Notes: a model not told the origin generated them from the letters alone. DNA of 64,000 nt from Ulvibacterium sp. (GCF_028285715.1 NZ_JANQOO010000021.1:124001-188000); one strand, 5' to 3'; positions 44,258 through 54,730 are shown, numbered from the stretch's first letter. Translations and numbers: made by a program.

Positions 44258-45958
44258 TCACTTTGGTTTAATACCAAAACTTCTTTCCGCTTCACTATCG
44301 GCCGTATAGCGTAGCACCTTAGGAAAACCTTTACCCCTTGCGTATTGTATTTCCTTTTTCCAAATAACTTGCATTTCAACAAGCTTTTTGGCATATAAGG
44401 CTTTATCGGCCAAGTTCGTGGTCTCATCTGGATCTGCGCTTAAATCAAAAAGCTCCTCATATACTGCAGTCTCCCCTTGCAATGGCCCTTCCACATAGTT
44501 GCGATAGATGGCTATATCCGAGTCGTGTATCTCGTAAAGCATACCGGTTGGCGAAATATTCATTTCCTGGGCCGTTTCTATTATTTTACGAGCCGGGAGG
44601 TTCTCATTCCTATAATAACGAATATATTTCCACTCCTTGTTTTGCACGGACTCGCATCTAGGATTGCCAAAGTGCGTAGACCATAAGTTTTCCGTATACA
44701 GGTAGTTCCGAACAGAAGTTTTCGTTCCGGACAGAATATCCGTCAAATCCCTTCCCTGATAACTTTTCGGGATGGGAATACCGGCCATGGAAAGCAATGT
44801 AGGTGCTATATCGACGCTTTGAACAAGAGCATCTGATTTTCTTCTTCTCGTCGACTTTTTTGAGGTTGGGTCATAAATAATCAAGGGAACATGAGTGGTT
44901 ATTTCGTAACACAAGGCCTTACCGCCCAAACCAAATTGTCCCATGAAAAGACCATGGTCCGAAGTAAAAACAATAATCGTATTTCGGTCCAAATTTTGTT
45001 CTCCTAACATTTTGCGTAATCGTCCCACAAGACGGTCTATTCCCGTCATAGCCTGTAGCTGCCGTACGTATCGCTCTTTGGTATCTGAAGGCGTATCTAC
45101 AAATGCATATGAGGTTTGCCTATCCTCGGCCCTATGTATAGCGGGGGGAAGTTTCGGGTTTTTTATATCTTTTTTGGCCACATAATGATCCGGAAGCGGC
45201 ATCTCAATATCACGATATAAGGACTTATATATGGTATCGTCCGTTTCTCTCATTTCCATAGTTGAAGTACCAGCACTGTGCGGAAGATTAAAACAAACCG
45301 ACAGCATAAAAGGTCGGTTTTCAGGTCGGTTTTCCACAAATCTCAATGCACCCTGAAGCTTTTCTTCGTTGGATAAAAAATCAGACACTCCTTCCGATAT
45401 TACCTCTACTTGGGTTTCCGATTTGGCCCCGTTAAAAATCCTATGACGCTCCTTTGGATAGAAACCCAAGTGACCATGACCGGCATACCAGTAATCAAAA
45501 CTGCCTTCCATTATACCGCTTTTATAACCTCCCTCTCCAACGGGTACATGGTTTTTTCCAATCCAACCCGTGTAATAGCCATTCCCTCGCATAAGCATGG
45601 GATAGGTTTGCTCCCAGGCTTCTTCCGCCATACTGGTGCCTGAATTGAAATTGATGCCATGTTTCCGCTCAAATTGACTCGTTAAAATACTGGCGCGGCT
45701 TGGGGTACAGATTGCACTGGTAATGTGGGCATTGGTAAATAGGATTCCTTCTTGGGCCAAAGCATCCAGATTGGGTGTCTTTACAATCGGGTTACCTGTA
45801 CAGCGCATATAGCCATAGGACTGGTCATCCGTTAGGATAAAAATAAAATTTGGCCTTTCTTGAGCGAATGTGGTCAATATCCCAATGGCATTGAAAAAGA
45901 CAATACCAAGAATGAAGCCTAAAGCACTTTTAAAATGTTCAATCTTCCCAATGCGCAT
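44258..45958 (-). CDS. S1 family sulfatase
   Basis: Exported sulfatase of 566 residues with a cleavable signal (about residues 1-33, ending TTFAQ). Metal motifs are ILTDDQSYGYMRC and FTSDHGLFMGQFG. The formylglycine Cys is C84 in CTPSRASIL. The ATG at 45958 is used; a TTG one codon earlier is possible. Its first 20 bases overlap the end of the upstream sulfatase gene, so the two are coupled. Last gene of a five-gene minus-strand operon that also encodes DUF1501, DUF1549/DUF1553 and propeller proteins. Subfamily not assignable by eye. Confidence 0.93.
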   Translation of the reverse strand: MRIGKIEHFKSALGFILGIVFFNAIGILTTFAQERPNFIFILTDDQSYGYMRCTGNPIVKTPNLDALAQEGILFTNAHITSAICTPSRASILTSQFERKHGINFNSGTSMAEEAWEQTYPMLMRGNGYYTGWIGKNHVPVGEGGYKSGIMEGSFDYWYAGHGHLGFYPKERHRIFNGAKSETQVEVISEGVSDFLSNEEKLQGALRFVENRPENRPFMLSVCFNLPHSAGTSTMEMRETDDTIYKSLYRDIEMPLPDHYVAKKDIKNPKLPPAIHRAEDRQTSYAFVDTPSDTKERYVRQLQAMTGIDRLVGRLRKMLGEQNLDRNTIIVFTSDHGLFMGQFGLGGKALCYEITTHVPLIIYDPTSKKSTRRRKSDALVQSVDIAPTLLSMAGIPIPKSYQGRDLTDILSGTKTSVRNYLYTENLWSTHFGNPRCESVQNKEWKYIRYYRNENLPARKIIETAQEMNISPTGMLYEIHDSDIAIYRNYVEGPLQGETAVYEELFDLSADPDETTNLADKALYAKKLVEMQVIWKKEIQYARGKGFPKVLRYTADSEAERSFGIKPK

Positions 45959-47627
45959 CAATAATCTTTTGAATATGCGGATAGTTCGCGTCGGTTTCGT
46001 TCAAGTCCTTCCGTATTTTTGTCAATTGTAGTTTCAGGTCTGCAATGACCTCAGCATATTGGGGATTGCTATATGCATTGTTCATTTCCTTGGGGTCCTT
46101 TTTCAAATCATAGAATTCCCAGGCCGGTGGTGTATGGTTCGCAAAATCGTTTCCCCAGCTCTTTTTATTCCAAGTAGCATTGGGATCATCCGTATCCACC
46201 CAATATTTCCCGTAAAAGAAAATCAATTTGTAGTCCTTGGTACGGATACCAAAATGGGCCGGATTCTGATGCTTATGGGCCAAGTGCATCCAATACCGAT
46301 AATAGGTGGCCTTTTGCCAATTCTCGGGCTCCTCCCCTGTTTCCAAAATGGATTTAAAACTCTTTCCTTGCATATAATCAGGACTTTTGCCACCGGCCAG
46401 TTCTATAAGGGTCGGTGCAAAATCCGTATTGTTGATAATAGCGTCCGTTCTGATTCCACCCTTAATGGATTTTGGATAACGTACAAAAAAGGGCATACGC
46501 ATGGATTCCTCATACATCCATCGTTTGTCGATATAGTCGTGCTCACCCAGCATAAAACCTTGGTCTCCCGTATAGACAATGATTGTATTTTCCAGCAGGC
46601 CTTCTTCCTTCAAATAGTCCATTAAACGCCGTATATTATCATCTACGCCCTTAACGCAACGCAAGTATTTCTTTAGGTAATCCTGGTATACTTGGCTAGC
46701 ATACTCCTTTTCCAACTGATTCATCTCCCACTTTTCAAACTCATGGGGTTCAATATCCTTGGCATCCCTGTATTTTGTGTAAATCGTACTATCATTCCAG
46801 TAAATGTTCATGGCCTGATTCCGAATAAGATTCCTTCGCGAAACCGAAGAACCTATAATGCGGGTCAAGGAATCGTTTTTTCCACGAGTTGCCGACGAAC
46901 CATTGTTCCCATTGTCATACAAGCTTTCCGGCTCAGGAATAAAGGTTTCCGATAGGTAATCCTCATATCTTGGCGCATATTCAAAGTCGTCATGGGGTGC
47001 CTTAAAATGGTGCATCAGAAAAAAGGGTTTGGAAGGGTCCCGTTGGTTCCTTAAATAATCCAATGTAATATCCATAATCTTGTCGGACGAATGCCCTTGG
47101 GTCTTAACGACATTTTCCGGCCAGGGCTTATCGCCGCGTACACGAAATTCTGGATCGAAATACTTCCCTTGAGAAGGTAATACTTGATAAAAATCAAAAG
47201 CTACGGGTTCCTTTTTCAAATGCCATTTCCCTACTATTGCTGTATGATATCCCAATTTTTTCATCTCTTTGGGTAGATATTGTCTTTCCGGATCTATGTA
47301 ACCTTCAAGATCTATTACACCATTGGTTTGTGCTCTTTGCCCCGTAATAATAGCTGCCCTACTGGGTACGCAAATGGAATTGTTCACAAAACAGTTATCG
47401 AAAATCATTCCTTCTTTCGCTATCTTGTCCAAATTGGGGGTAGGATCCAAATCCGCCAATTGACTTCCATAAACCCCCAATGCCTGAGTGGTGTGGTCAT
47501 CGGACATAATGAAAATTATGTTGGGTTTCTGCTTCACGTGAGACGTTTCCTTGCTGGAACATGCCAAAATTAGGATGAAGGAAAGAATGGAAATGGGAAA
47601 GGACAGGCTTCTAAAAAAAAGTGACAT
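45939..47627 (-). CDS. S1 family sulfatase (lipoprotein)
   Basis: Exported sulfatase of 562 residues; lipoprotein signal ending ILACSS (Cys about residue 23). Metal motifs are IIFIMSDDHTTQALG and YTGDQGFMLGEHD, the GDQG form seen in iduronate-sulfatase-like groups. The formylglycine Cys is C86 in CVPSRAAIITG. The product has no visible defect. Translationally coupled with the downstream sulfatase gene, hinting at two sulfate positions on one glycan. Ninety bases separate it from the propeller gene upstream. Confidence 0.93.
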   Translation of the reverse strand: MSLFFRSLSFPISILSFILILACSSKETSHVKQKPNIIFIMSDDHTTQALGVYGSQLADLDPTPNLDKIAKEGMIFDNCFVNNSICVPSRAAIITGQRAQTNGVIDLEGYIDPERQYLPKEMKKLGYHTAIVGKWHLKKEPVAFDFYQVLPSQGKYFDPEFRVRGDKPWPENVVKTQGHSSDKIMDITLDYLRNQRDPSKPFFLMHHFKAPHDDFEYAPRYEDYLSETFIPEPESLYDNGNNGSSATRGKNDSLTRIIGSSVSRRNLIRNQAMNIYWNDSTIYTKYRDAKDIEPHEFEKWEMNQLEKEYASQVYQDYLKKYLRCVKGVDDNIRRLMDYLKEEGLLENTIIVYTGDQGFMLGEHDYIDKRWMYEESMRMPFFVRYPKSIKGGIRTDAIINNTDFAPTLIELAGGKSPDYMQGKSFKSILETGEEPENWQKATYYRYWMHLAHKHQNPAHFGIRTKDYKLIFFYGKYWVDTDDPNATWNKKSWGNDFANHTPPAWEFYDLKKDPKEMNNAYSNPQYAEVIADLKLQLTKIRKDLNETDANYPHIQKIIDAHWED

Positions 47628-47716
47628 TAGGTTGGATTTTGGTATCTAAAAATAGGGAATACTGAAGAGTTACACGAAAATCGTGAACTATAATCTTTGA
47701 CAAATAATCCAATGTT

Positions 47717-48823
47717 TTAGATTCGCTCCAGTTTTATCGGAGGCGTATGGTGTGCGTTCCATTGGCAGACATATACATTTTTGTCCGCATCAATGCATAC
47801 ATCATGCCCATGATTGAAAACGGGAATCTTTGACTGATACATTTTTTGTAACTGGCCATTTTTATATAGGGGTGCTTCCCCACCAGGATTGGAGACCACT
47901 TTATTGTCCCCGTCCAGGATAGTTACAAAACCGGTATCCCTAACATAGTCCTTCCCTTCCCGGGTCTGGGACCAGCATACACCGGAATAGATGTTGGAAT
48001 CGTCCATAACCGGCCTGCAGACAAACGCACCGGGCAGCTTCACCGTTTTGATGTATTGCCCGCTCAGGGTGAAAAATTTAAAGCTATTGGTAGCTCTGGA
48101 CGTAACGATCAGAACCGGATTTTTCGTATCGCGATAGTCCACGGCTACGCCATGGGCATTTCTTAAGTTCAAGTTTTCATCCTCATGGTCATGCCCACCC
48201 CATTTTCTAACAAACTCCCCTTTGGCATTGAATTGCAAGATGTAATCGGAACCATAGCCATCGGCAACATAAATGTCCCCGTTGGGACCTATTGCCGTTT
48301 CCGTGGGAAGGTAATCTTGATCTTTTGAGTACACCCCAATAGTACGCGGGTCCGGTAACATAAACAACAACTTGCCATCCACGGTCGTCTTACTTACCGT
48401 ACCTGACTGTTTGGTCCATTTACCCGATCTGTCTTGAAACCATCCACAATCCACTATGTACAGCATGTCCTCTCCGCCTTCATCATGTAGGGTCAATCCA
48501 TGACCCCCTGGATATCTGGTACCCCAATAATCCAAAAGTTTTCCCGATTTATCAAAAATCAGAATATTATTATCCGTATGGTCCCCCAACATGATCAGAC
48601 GGCCTTTGCTATCCATTTGCATCTCATGGCAATTGAGAATCGGGTTGTGGCCTACGGTCATTTTGGCCCAATCCTTATGAACCTTATACCTAAAATCCCC
48701 ATGCCCTATTATATCATCCTCAGCTGTTCTATTCTTGACAATTCCAAATGTGAAAGAGGGAAGCGCGGCCACAGCCGTACCTGCTACCGTAGTTTTTTTC
48801 AAGAAACTTCTTCTGCTGTTCAT
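47717..48823 (-). CDS. Exported NHL-like beta-propeller protein
   Basis: A 368-residue exported protein with a twin-arginine-like signal (MNSRRSFLKKTTVAG, about residues 1-28). The ATG at 48823 is chosen because it places the RR motif at the N-terminus. The body is a six-bladed beta-propeller with NHL-like repeats: ILIFDKSGKLLDYWG, YVADGYGSDYILQFN, NAHGVAVDYRD and HDVCIDADKNVYVCQW. Similar exported proteins sit beside DUF1501 and DUF1553 proteins in Planctomycetes; their function is not known. It lies 38 bases after the DUF1501 gene. Confidence 0.8.
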   Translation of the reverse strand: MNSRRSFLKKTTVAGTAVAALPSFTFGIVKNRTAEDDIIGHGDFRYKVHKDWAKMTVGHNPILNCHEMQMDSKGRLIMLGDHTDNNILIFDKSGKLLDYWGTRYPGGHGLTLHDEGGEDMLYIVDCGWFQDRSGKWTKQSGTVSKTTVDGKLLFMLPDPRTIGVYSKDQDYLPTETAIGPNGDIYVADGYGSDYILQFNAKGEFVRKWGGHDHEDENLNLRNAHGVAVDYRDTKNPVLIVTSRATNSFKFFTLSGQYIKTVKLPGAFVCRPVMDDSNIYSGVCWSQTREGKDYVRDTGFVTILDGDNKVVSNPGGEAPLYKNGQLQKMYQSKIPVFNHGHDVCIDADKNVYVCQWNAHHTPPIKLERI

Positions 48824-48861
48824 AATTGGGTCATGGTTTAGTTTGTTAATCAAAAATTTCC

Positions 48862-50367
48862 TTAGGCCAAAATATCCTTTACCACATGACCGTGCACATC
48901 GGTGAGGCGGTAACGCCTACCTTGGTGCTTAAAGGTCAATCTTTCATGGTCAATACCAAAAAGGTGCAGCAATGTAGCATGAAAATCATGTACATGTACT
49001 GGATCTTTTACTACGTTGTAACTGAAGTCATCGGTTTCCCCGTACGTGAAACCAGGTTTTACCCCGGCACCGGCCATCCACATGGTAAATGCTTTTGGAT
49101 GATGGTCACGTCCATAGTCTTCCGTGGTTAGCTGTCCCTGGGAATATACGGTACGTCCAAACTCCCCGCCCCAGATTACTAGGGTATCCTCTAGCATTCC
49201 CCGTTGCTTTAAATCCTTTATCAAAGCGGCATTGGCCTGATCGGTAAGCTTGCATTGGCTTCGGACACCTCCTGGGCAACCTATATGCTGATCCCATCCT
49301 TGGTGATATAACTGCACAAACTTCACATCCTTTTCCAATAACTTTCGGGCCATAAGACAATTGGCTGCATAGGTACCCGGATCTCTACTGTCTTTCCCGT
49401 ACATATCAAAGATATAATCCGGCTCATCGGAAATGTCGGTCACCTCCGGTACTGATGTTTGCATTCGGAAGGCCATTTCATATTGCGTCATTCGGGCCAT
49501 TATTTCGGGATCCCCGTAGGCATCATGTTGCAGTTGGTTGAGTTTGCCCAAATAATCCAACATTTTCCTTCGATCATTCCCATCGTAATTTTTTGGGTCG
49601 CTTAAGTACAAAACCGGATCTTTACCCGATCGAAATTGGACTCCCTGATGTTCCGTAGGCAAAAAACCATTGCCCCACAGGCGAGAATACAAAGGTTGGC
49701 CACCCATACCTTTGGTTATCAAAGTAATAAAAGTGGGTAGATTATCATTGTCCGATCCAAGCCCATAGCTCAACCACGCCCCAATGGACGGCCTGCCGGG
49801 CAGTTGATTTCCCGTTTGCAGAAAGGTGATAGCGGGATCATGATTAATGGCATCCGTTTGCATGGATTTTATAAAACATAGATCATCGACCACTTGGGCG
49901 GTATATGGCATTAATTCACTCACCCAAGCCCGTGATTCACCATACTGTTTAAAATCCATGATCGATGGTGCAATCGGAAAAGTAGTCTGTTCGGCACTCA
50001 TCGCCGTAAGGCGTTGTCCCTGTCGCACGGAATCCGGTAAATCCTTCCCGAACATATCCCTTAATTTGGGTTTGTAATCGAACATATCCAGTTGCGAAGG
50101 TCCACCACTTTGAAAAAGGTAAACGATGCGTTTGGCTTTGGGCAAATAATGGGGAAGCCCTAAACCGTTCCTGTCAAATGCCATGGTACCTTGCTGGCCG
50201 ATTCCTTCTATTGCACCAAAGGCTTTTTCAGTATTCAAAAGGGAACTCAAGGCCAAGGCTCCCAGACCCAGCGAGGTCTTGGTCAAAAAATTCCTTCTAT
50301 CCCATTGCCGCTCTACCTGTTGCAGATCTTTATTGTTGGATTTTAAAATGTCGTGATGGTGACACAT
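48862..50367 (-). CDS. DUF1501 family exported protein
   Basis: A 501-residue protein with a twin-arginine-like signal (RQWDRRNFLTKTSLG, about residues 20-45). The body shows an alkaline-phosphatase/sulfatase-like fold of the DUF1501 family, with AKRIVYLFQSGGPSQLDMFD, GQPLYSRLWGNGFLP, QLYHQGWDQHIGC and VIWGGEFGRTVYSQG. Acidic and His residues in these segments could bind metal. It starts 15 bases after the DUF1549/DUF1553 protein's stop; the pair is a classic Planctomycetes cassette. Function unknown, presumed in carbohydrate or surface metabolism. Confidence 0.87.
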   Translation of the reverse strand: MCHHHDILKSNNKDLQQVERQWDRRNFLTKTSLGLGALALSSLLNTEKAFGAIEGIGQQGTMAFDRNGLGLPHYLPKAKRIVYLFQSGGPSQLDMFDYKPKLRDMFGKDLPDSVRQGQRLTAMSAEQTTFPIAPSIMDFKQYGESRAWVSELMPYTAQVVDDLCFIKSMQTDAINHDPAITFLQTGNQLPGRPSIGAWLSYGLGSDNDNLPTFITLITKGMGGQPLYSRLWGNGFLPTEHQGVQFRSGKDPVLYLSDPKNYDGNDRRKMLDYLGKLNQLQHDAYGDPEIMARMTQYEMAFRMQTSVPEVTDISDEPDYIFDMYGKDSRDPGTYAANCLMARKLLEKDVKFVQLYHQGWDQHIGCPGGVRSQCKLTDQANAALIKDLKQRGMLEDTLVIWGGEFGRTVYSQGQLTTEDYGRDHHPKAFTMWMAGAGVKPGFTYGETDDFSYNVVKDPVHVHDFHATLLHLFGIDHERLTFKHQGRRYRLTDVHGHVVKDILA

Positions 50368-50382
50368 AACTTTGGTCTGTTT

Positions 50383-53300
50383 TTATCTTTTTGTAATGGT
50401 TGCATCCAGGTTCATAATCGTACTGGCCACTACGGCGTTGGCCGCTATCAGGGCAGCATCATCCGTGGAATCGATACGAAACTCCCCGGTATTCAACCAC
50501 CCATCTTTTTTGGGTGGATTATGTTTGAAATTTTCGAGTTCATCCTTTTGCAGGTCCATCAATAACTTCAATTCATCTGACCGTATCTTTCTTCCGGTCA
50601 GTTGTCTAAAAACAATAGATATTCCCTCCTGAACTGTCTGTTGTTCCGTTATACTTTTCCCCAGCACCCGAGAAGCTTCCACATAAGTGGGGTCATTGAG
50701 GAGTACCAGTGCCTGTAATGGCGTATTGGTTTCTTGTCTACGCACAGTGCATATGGAACGTTCGGGCGCATCAAAAGTGGCCAATGTTGGATGGGGTACC
50801 GAACGCTTCCAAATCGTATACATGCTTTTTCGGTACAGTTTCTCTCCTTTGTCCTCGGTATAACTTGCCCCATTTATCTTCCAAAGCCCTTCAGGTTGAT
50901 AAGGTTTAACACTTTTACCGCCTATTTTCCTATTGAGTAATCCGGAAGCGGAAAGGGCATTATTTCGCAGCATTTCACCCGTCAATCGTTTTGATGGCCC
51001 CCTGGCCAACAAACGATTATCCCCATCCATATCCATCAATTCTTCGCCAGCCAAAGAGGACTGTTGATAGGTATGGGACATGACCATCAATTTATGTAGG
51101 GATTTTACATCCCAACCGGATTGCACAAATTGTAGGGCCAACCAGTCCAACAATTCAGGATGACTGGGCAATTCTCCTTGATTTCCAAAATCCTCAGCCG
51201 TCTTTACGATTCCGGTACCAAATAGATTTTGCCAATATCGGTTTACCGCAACACGGGCGGTAAGGGGATTCTTTTCATGGGTTACCCATTTGGCCAGTCC
51301 CAATCGATTTTTGGGAAGGCTATCCGGGTAGGGAAATATCTTTTCAGGTGCACCGGGGTAGACCTGTTCCCCATATGCATCATACTGCCCGCGTTCCAGG
51401 ACGAAGGTTTCCCGAGGTTGGTCCATCTCCTTCATCACCATAATTTCCTGTACGCGTTCTACGCTGTCCACGTATATTTTTCGGGTCTTTTCCAGTGCTT
51501 TCAACGCGTTTCGATACGCCTTGGAATACTTGGCAAGATGATACCGGGTCAAATGGATTTTTTCGTTCTGGGAGAGTTGATCGGGTGATTTTGAAAGCAA
51601 TCCCGTCAGTGCATCCCTATTGGAAATTTGCAATACCTCAACATAGGTCAGTTCCTTATCGAACACCAAAATATCATCGACTATGGCCCCACCTATTCCC
51701 TTTCCTCTCCAACGGGCACCAATCTGCAAGCCGGGTTCAACAGGTTTCCCATTGGTGAAATCATCAGGGGTATCAAAGATGATATCCTTGTATAAATTAT
51801 CTACCTCAACTTCGGTCCTAAGCTCATGGCCATCCATAAAAACTTTAAGTCCGTCCGATGTACTGGAACCATCATAGGTCATGGTTAGTTGTACCCATGT
51901 ATTTTTCGGAATCTCATCAAGACTCAATTCTACTATGGCATTATCTGGCCATACATGAGCCAACATTGCCTCCAATTTGTTTTCTTTTAAGGCCAAATGA
52001 TACCCGCGGTAATTGTACAATCGTGTACCGTGATTCTTATGGAAAATAACCCCATTTTCCAATTCCTCCGGAATATTAATAGCAATACTGATGCTAAAAG
52101 GTTGATATCGCTGAAAAATTCCGATTTTACCTAAATCCAACCAAGCATCCCCATCCAATTTCAAGCCTTTCCCTGATTTACCCTCAACAATGTGTGCCAC
52201 TTGTTTTGGGGCGTATTGGCGCTTCATGGTTCCTTTCTGGGATGGGTTTAACCTATTGTGCAATTGCCCTTGGAAAAAGTCAATTTTGGCCTTAAGATTA
52301 TCTGGAGTTCCTTGGACATTGATTTTTTTGTAGCCTTCGGATCTTATCCATCTTTCCGTAGCACTACTTTCACTTGCTGTGGCGTATTCAACACCTTCCT
52401 TGTTCCCACTAATGAGTTCCTCCACATAGGTTAAAAAATCCTCTTGCTCCTGGGTTGGAAGCATCAAGGTAGGTACGGGCATGGATAAATCCCAAGAAAT
52501 TTGACCTGACTCATTGACATTGTTGAAAAAACTATACATCTCAAAATAGTCTTTTTGGGTGATGGGATCATACTTGTGATCATGACACTTGGCACAAGCC
52601 ATAGTAAGCCCCATAAGACCTTCGCCCAAAACGTTGGCCCTATCCGAAACATACTCCGAACGGAACTCTTCATCTACTATGCCGCCCTCCATATTTTGGG
52701 GATGCAACCGGTTAAATGTAGTGGCCAAAATTTGTTCCTTTGTCGCATTGGGCAACATATCTCCGGCCAATTGCCATTCCAGAAATTGGTCATAAGGCAT
52801 GTTTTTCGAAAAGGCTTCGATTACCCAATCCCGCCAAACAGATACATCGCGATAGCGATCTACGGTGTACCCATGTGTGTCCGCATACCGGGCCAGATCC
52901 ATCCAATCCAAGGCCATCTGTTCCCCATAATGCGGAGAATCCAACAATCGATTTACGGCCTTTTCATAGGCCTTGGGGGATCTATCCTCTAAAAAGGAAT
53001 TCATTTCTTCCAAGGAGGGTGGTAATCCCGTTAGGTCAAAGGTAACCCTACGCAACAGGGTTTCCTTGTCGGCTTTCTTTGTAGGTTGTAATCCTTTCTG
53101 TTGCAATTTATATTGTATAAAATTGTCAATGGAATTTTCAATATGTTCTTCTTCTTCAAGAATCGGAATCTCAGGTTTTTCTGGTGGAATAAAGGCCCAA
53201 TGATCCTTGTATTCGGCACCCTCTTCTATCCATCGAATCAACATTGCCTTTTCATAATCGGTTAAGGTAAGGTGTGATTCCGGTTGTGGCATTACCATTT

Positions 53301-53625
53301 GAGGGTCCTCCGAAAGAATACGGGTTACCACCTCGCTTTTCCCCGGATTTCCAGGTTTAATGGAAAAGATTCCAGGGGTATTCGTCGATTCGGCATAGGC
53401 CAGTTCAGGGAGATGTAGTTGTAGCCCAGCCTTCGCTTTTGTCTTATCCGGACCATGACAGATAAAACACTTGTCCGAAAGGATTGGTTTTACATGTTGG
53501 TTAAAGTTAACTTCCTTGGGAAGCCTTTCATATTCCTGTCGCACTGATTCCGGCAAAACGGGGCCGCCACAGGAGGAGAGAATTATACATCCCAAAAGCG
53601 AAATCGCATACCGCATCCTTACCAT
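50383..53625 (-). CDS. PSD1-type multidomain protein (cytochrome c-like, DUF1549, LamG, DUF1553)
   Basis: Large exported protein of about 1,080 residues; lipoprotein signal ending IILSSC. Starts at 53625 or 53616 are both possible and keep the signal. N-terminal Planctomycete-type cytochrome c domain with one CFICHG site (about residue 52). DUF1549 follows (about 135-345; QMALDWMDLARYADTHGY). A LamG-like domain lies near 480-660 (DGDAWLDLGKIG, QIGARWRGKG). DUF1553 is C-terminal (about 780-1060; RVAVNRYWQNLFGTGIV). Predicted to bind haem and possibly a glycan. It heads the five-gene minus operon with DUF1501, propeller and two sulfatases. Function unknown. Confidence 0.86.
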   Translation of the reverse strand: MVRMRYAISLLGCIILSSCGGPVLPESVRQEYERLPKEVNFNQHVKPILSDKCFICHGPDKTKAKAGLQLHLPELAYAESTNTPGIFSIKPGNPGKSEVVTRILSEDPQMVMPQPESHLTLTDYEKAMLIRWIEEGAEYKDHWAFIPPEKPEIPILEEEEHIENSIDNFIQYKLQQKGLQPTKKADKETLLRRVTFDLTGLPPSLEEMNSFLEDRSPKAYEKAVNRLLDSPHYGEQMALDWMDLARYADTHGYTVDRYRDVSVWRDWVIEAFSKNMPYDQFLEWQLAGDMLPNATKEQILATTFNRLHPQNMEGGIVDEEFRSEYVSDRANVLGEGLMGLTMACAKCHDHKYDPITQKDYFEMYSFFNNVNESGQISWDLSMPVPTLMLPTQEQEDFLTYVEELISGNKEGVEYATASESSATERWIRSEGYKKINVQGTPDNLKAKIDFFQGQLHNRLNPSQKGTMKRQYAPKQVAHIVEGKSGKGLKLDGDAWLDLGKIGIFQRYQPFSISIAINIPEELENGVIFHKNHGTRLYNYRGYHLALKENKLEAMLAHVWPDNAIVELSLDEIPKNTWVQLTMTYDGSSTSDGLKVFMDGHELRTEVEVDNLYKDIIFDTPDDFTNGKPVEPGLQIGARWRGKGIGGAIVDDILVFDKELTYVEVLQISNRDALTGLLSKSPDQLSQNEKIHLTRYHLAKYSKAYRNALKALEKTRKIYVDSVERVQEIMVMKEMDQPRETFVLERGQYDAYGEQVYPGAPEKIFPYPDSLPKNRLGLAKWVTHEKNPLTARVAVNRYWQNLFGTGIVKTAEDFGNQGELPSHPELLDWLALQFVQSGWDVKSLHKLMVMSHTYQQSSLAGEELMDMDGDNRLLARGPSKRLTGEMLRNNALSASGLLNRKIGGKSVKPYQPEGLWKINGASYTEDKGEKLYRKSMYTIWKRSVPHPTLATFDAPERSICTVRRQETNTPLQALVLLNDPTYVEASRVLGKSITEQQTVQEGISIVFRQLTGRKIRSDELKLLMDLQKDELENFKHNPPKKDGWLNTGEFRIDSTDDAALIAANAVVASTIMNLDATITKR

Positions 53626-53843
53626 TCCATCCGTTTGTTTAACCCATATCAAAATTAGTGCTTCACCATCATCTATTCTTGTACAAATCAGGCTATGGGT
53701 TGTACTTTTCCGACTTTTTAATATTATACAAAATTGCCATGACTTATAATGCGATCTCTTTCTTTAACATATTTAATGGGCTTTTATAGCAAAGGACTAT
53801 TAAAAAACAGTAAATTGGCAATGTATCAAATCCGATAATTTGT

Positions 53844-54713
53844 ATGGTTCAAAAAATGCAGAAAACTTTGCAATCCTTAAAGTTGACATTGCTCAACATC
53901 GGTTATGCCCAACTGGATACCTCTTGGGACTATGATAATGTCATCAGTCCATTTTCACGCCTGTATTTGATAACCAAGGGTACCGCAAAGATTTATCACA
54001 GTTATAAAGAATTCGATTTTAAGGCGGGTTACCTGTATTTAGTGCCAAGTTTTACATACAGTCGCTATCATTGCAATACGTATCACGAACAATACTATAT
54101 TAGTTTTTTGGAAGAGATAGGTAATGGCCTGTCCGTTTACAACTTAAAACATTTCATCTACGAATCGAAGGCTACCGAGATGGATATCCATTATTTCAAA
54201 AGGCTGCTGGAACTTAACCCGGACCGTTCATTGAAGGATGATAATCCCAAGGTCTATGACAACCGGAAGTCATTATCACGTTTTGAGAAAATGAACGAAA
54301 ACCTTTCCACTCCGGCGTTTATGGAGACACAAGCCTTATTACTGCTTTTATTCTCGCGGTTTATCCGCAATGCCAACAGTACCAGAATCGCGGCGAAAAA
54401 CAATTTAAACGATGTTCTAAGTTATATCGGGGAACATCTACACGAAGATCTTGGAGTTGCAGACCTGGCCGCTTTTTGCCACCTGAGCCCAGACCACTTT
54501 TCAAGGGTATTTCAACAACGGTATGGGATACGCCCCAGCCGGTATCTGCAGAGCAAAAGGGTTGAGCGCGCCGAAACCTTGTTATTGACAACAAAAAACT
54601 CCATTAAGGAAATCGCGGAAAAAACAGGTTGGGGCAATACATCCTATTTTACACGAATCTTTAAAAAAACCACGGGAAAAACACCTGCGGAATTCCGTCG
54701 GAACGTTCCCTGA
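53844..54713 (+). CDS. AraC family transcriptional regulator
   Basis: Regulator of 289 residues. The N-terminal domain (about 25-110) is a cupin-like sensor (TKGTAKIYHSYKEF, GYLYLVPSFTYSRYHC). The C-terminal AraC domain (about 185-289) has two helix-turn-helix units: LGVADLAAFCHLSPDHFSRV and IKEIAEKTGWGNTSYFTRIF. It is transcribed away from the DUF1549 operon (start about 220 bases distant) and converges on a Gfo/Idh gene. It may control the adjacent sulfatase/DUF1501 operon through the shared intergenic region, but no binding site was identified. Confidence 0.88.
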   Translation: MVQKMQKTLQSLKLTLLNIGYAQLDTSWDYDNVISPFSRLYLITKGTAKIYHSYKEFDFKAGYLYLVPSFTYSRYHCNTYHEQYYISFLEEIGNGLSVYNLKHFIYESKATEMDIHYFKRLLELNPDRSLKDDNPKVYDNRKSLSRFEKMNENLSTPAFMETQALLLLLFSRFIRNANSTRIAAKNNLNDVLSYIGEHLHEDLGVADLAAFCHLSPDHFSRVFQQRYGIRPSRYLQSKRVERAETLLLTTKNSIKEIAEKTGWGNTSYFTRIFKKTTGKTPAEFRRNVP

Positions 54714-54730
54714 TCTAGTCCCTATTCAGA

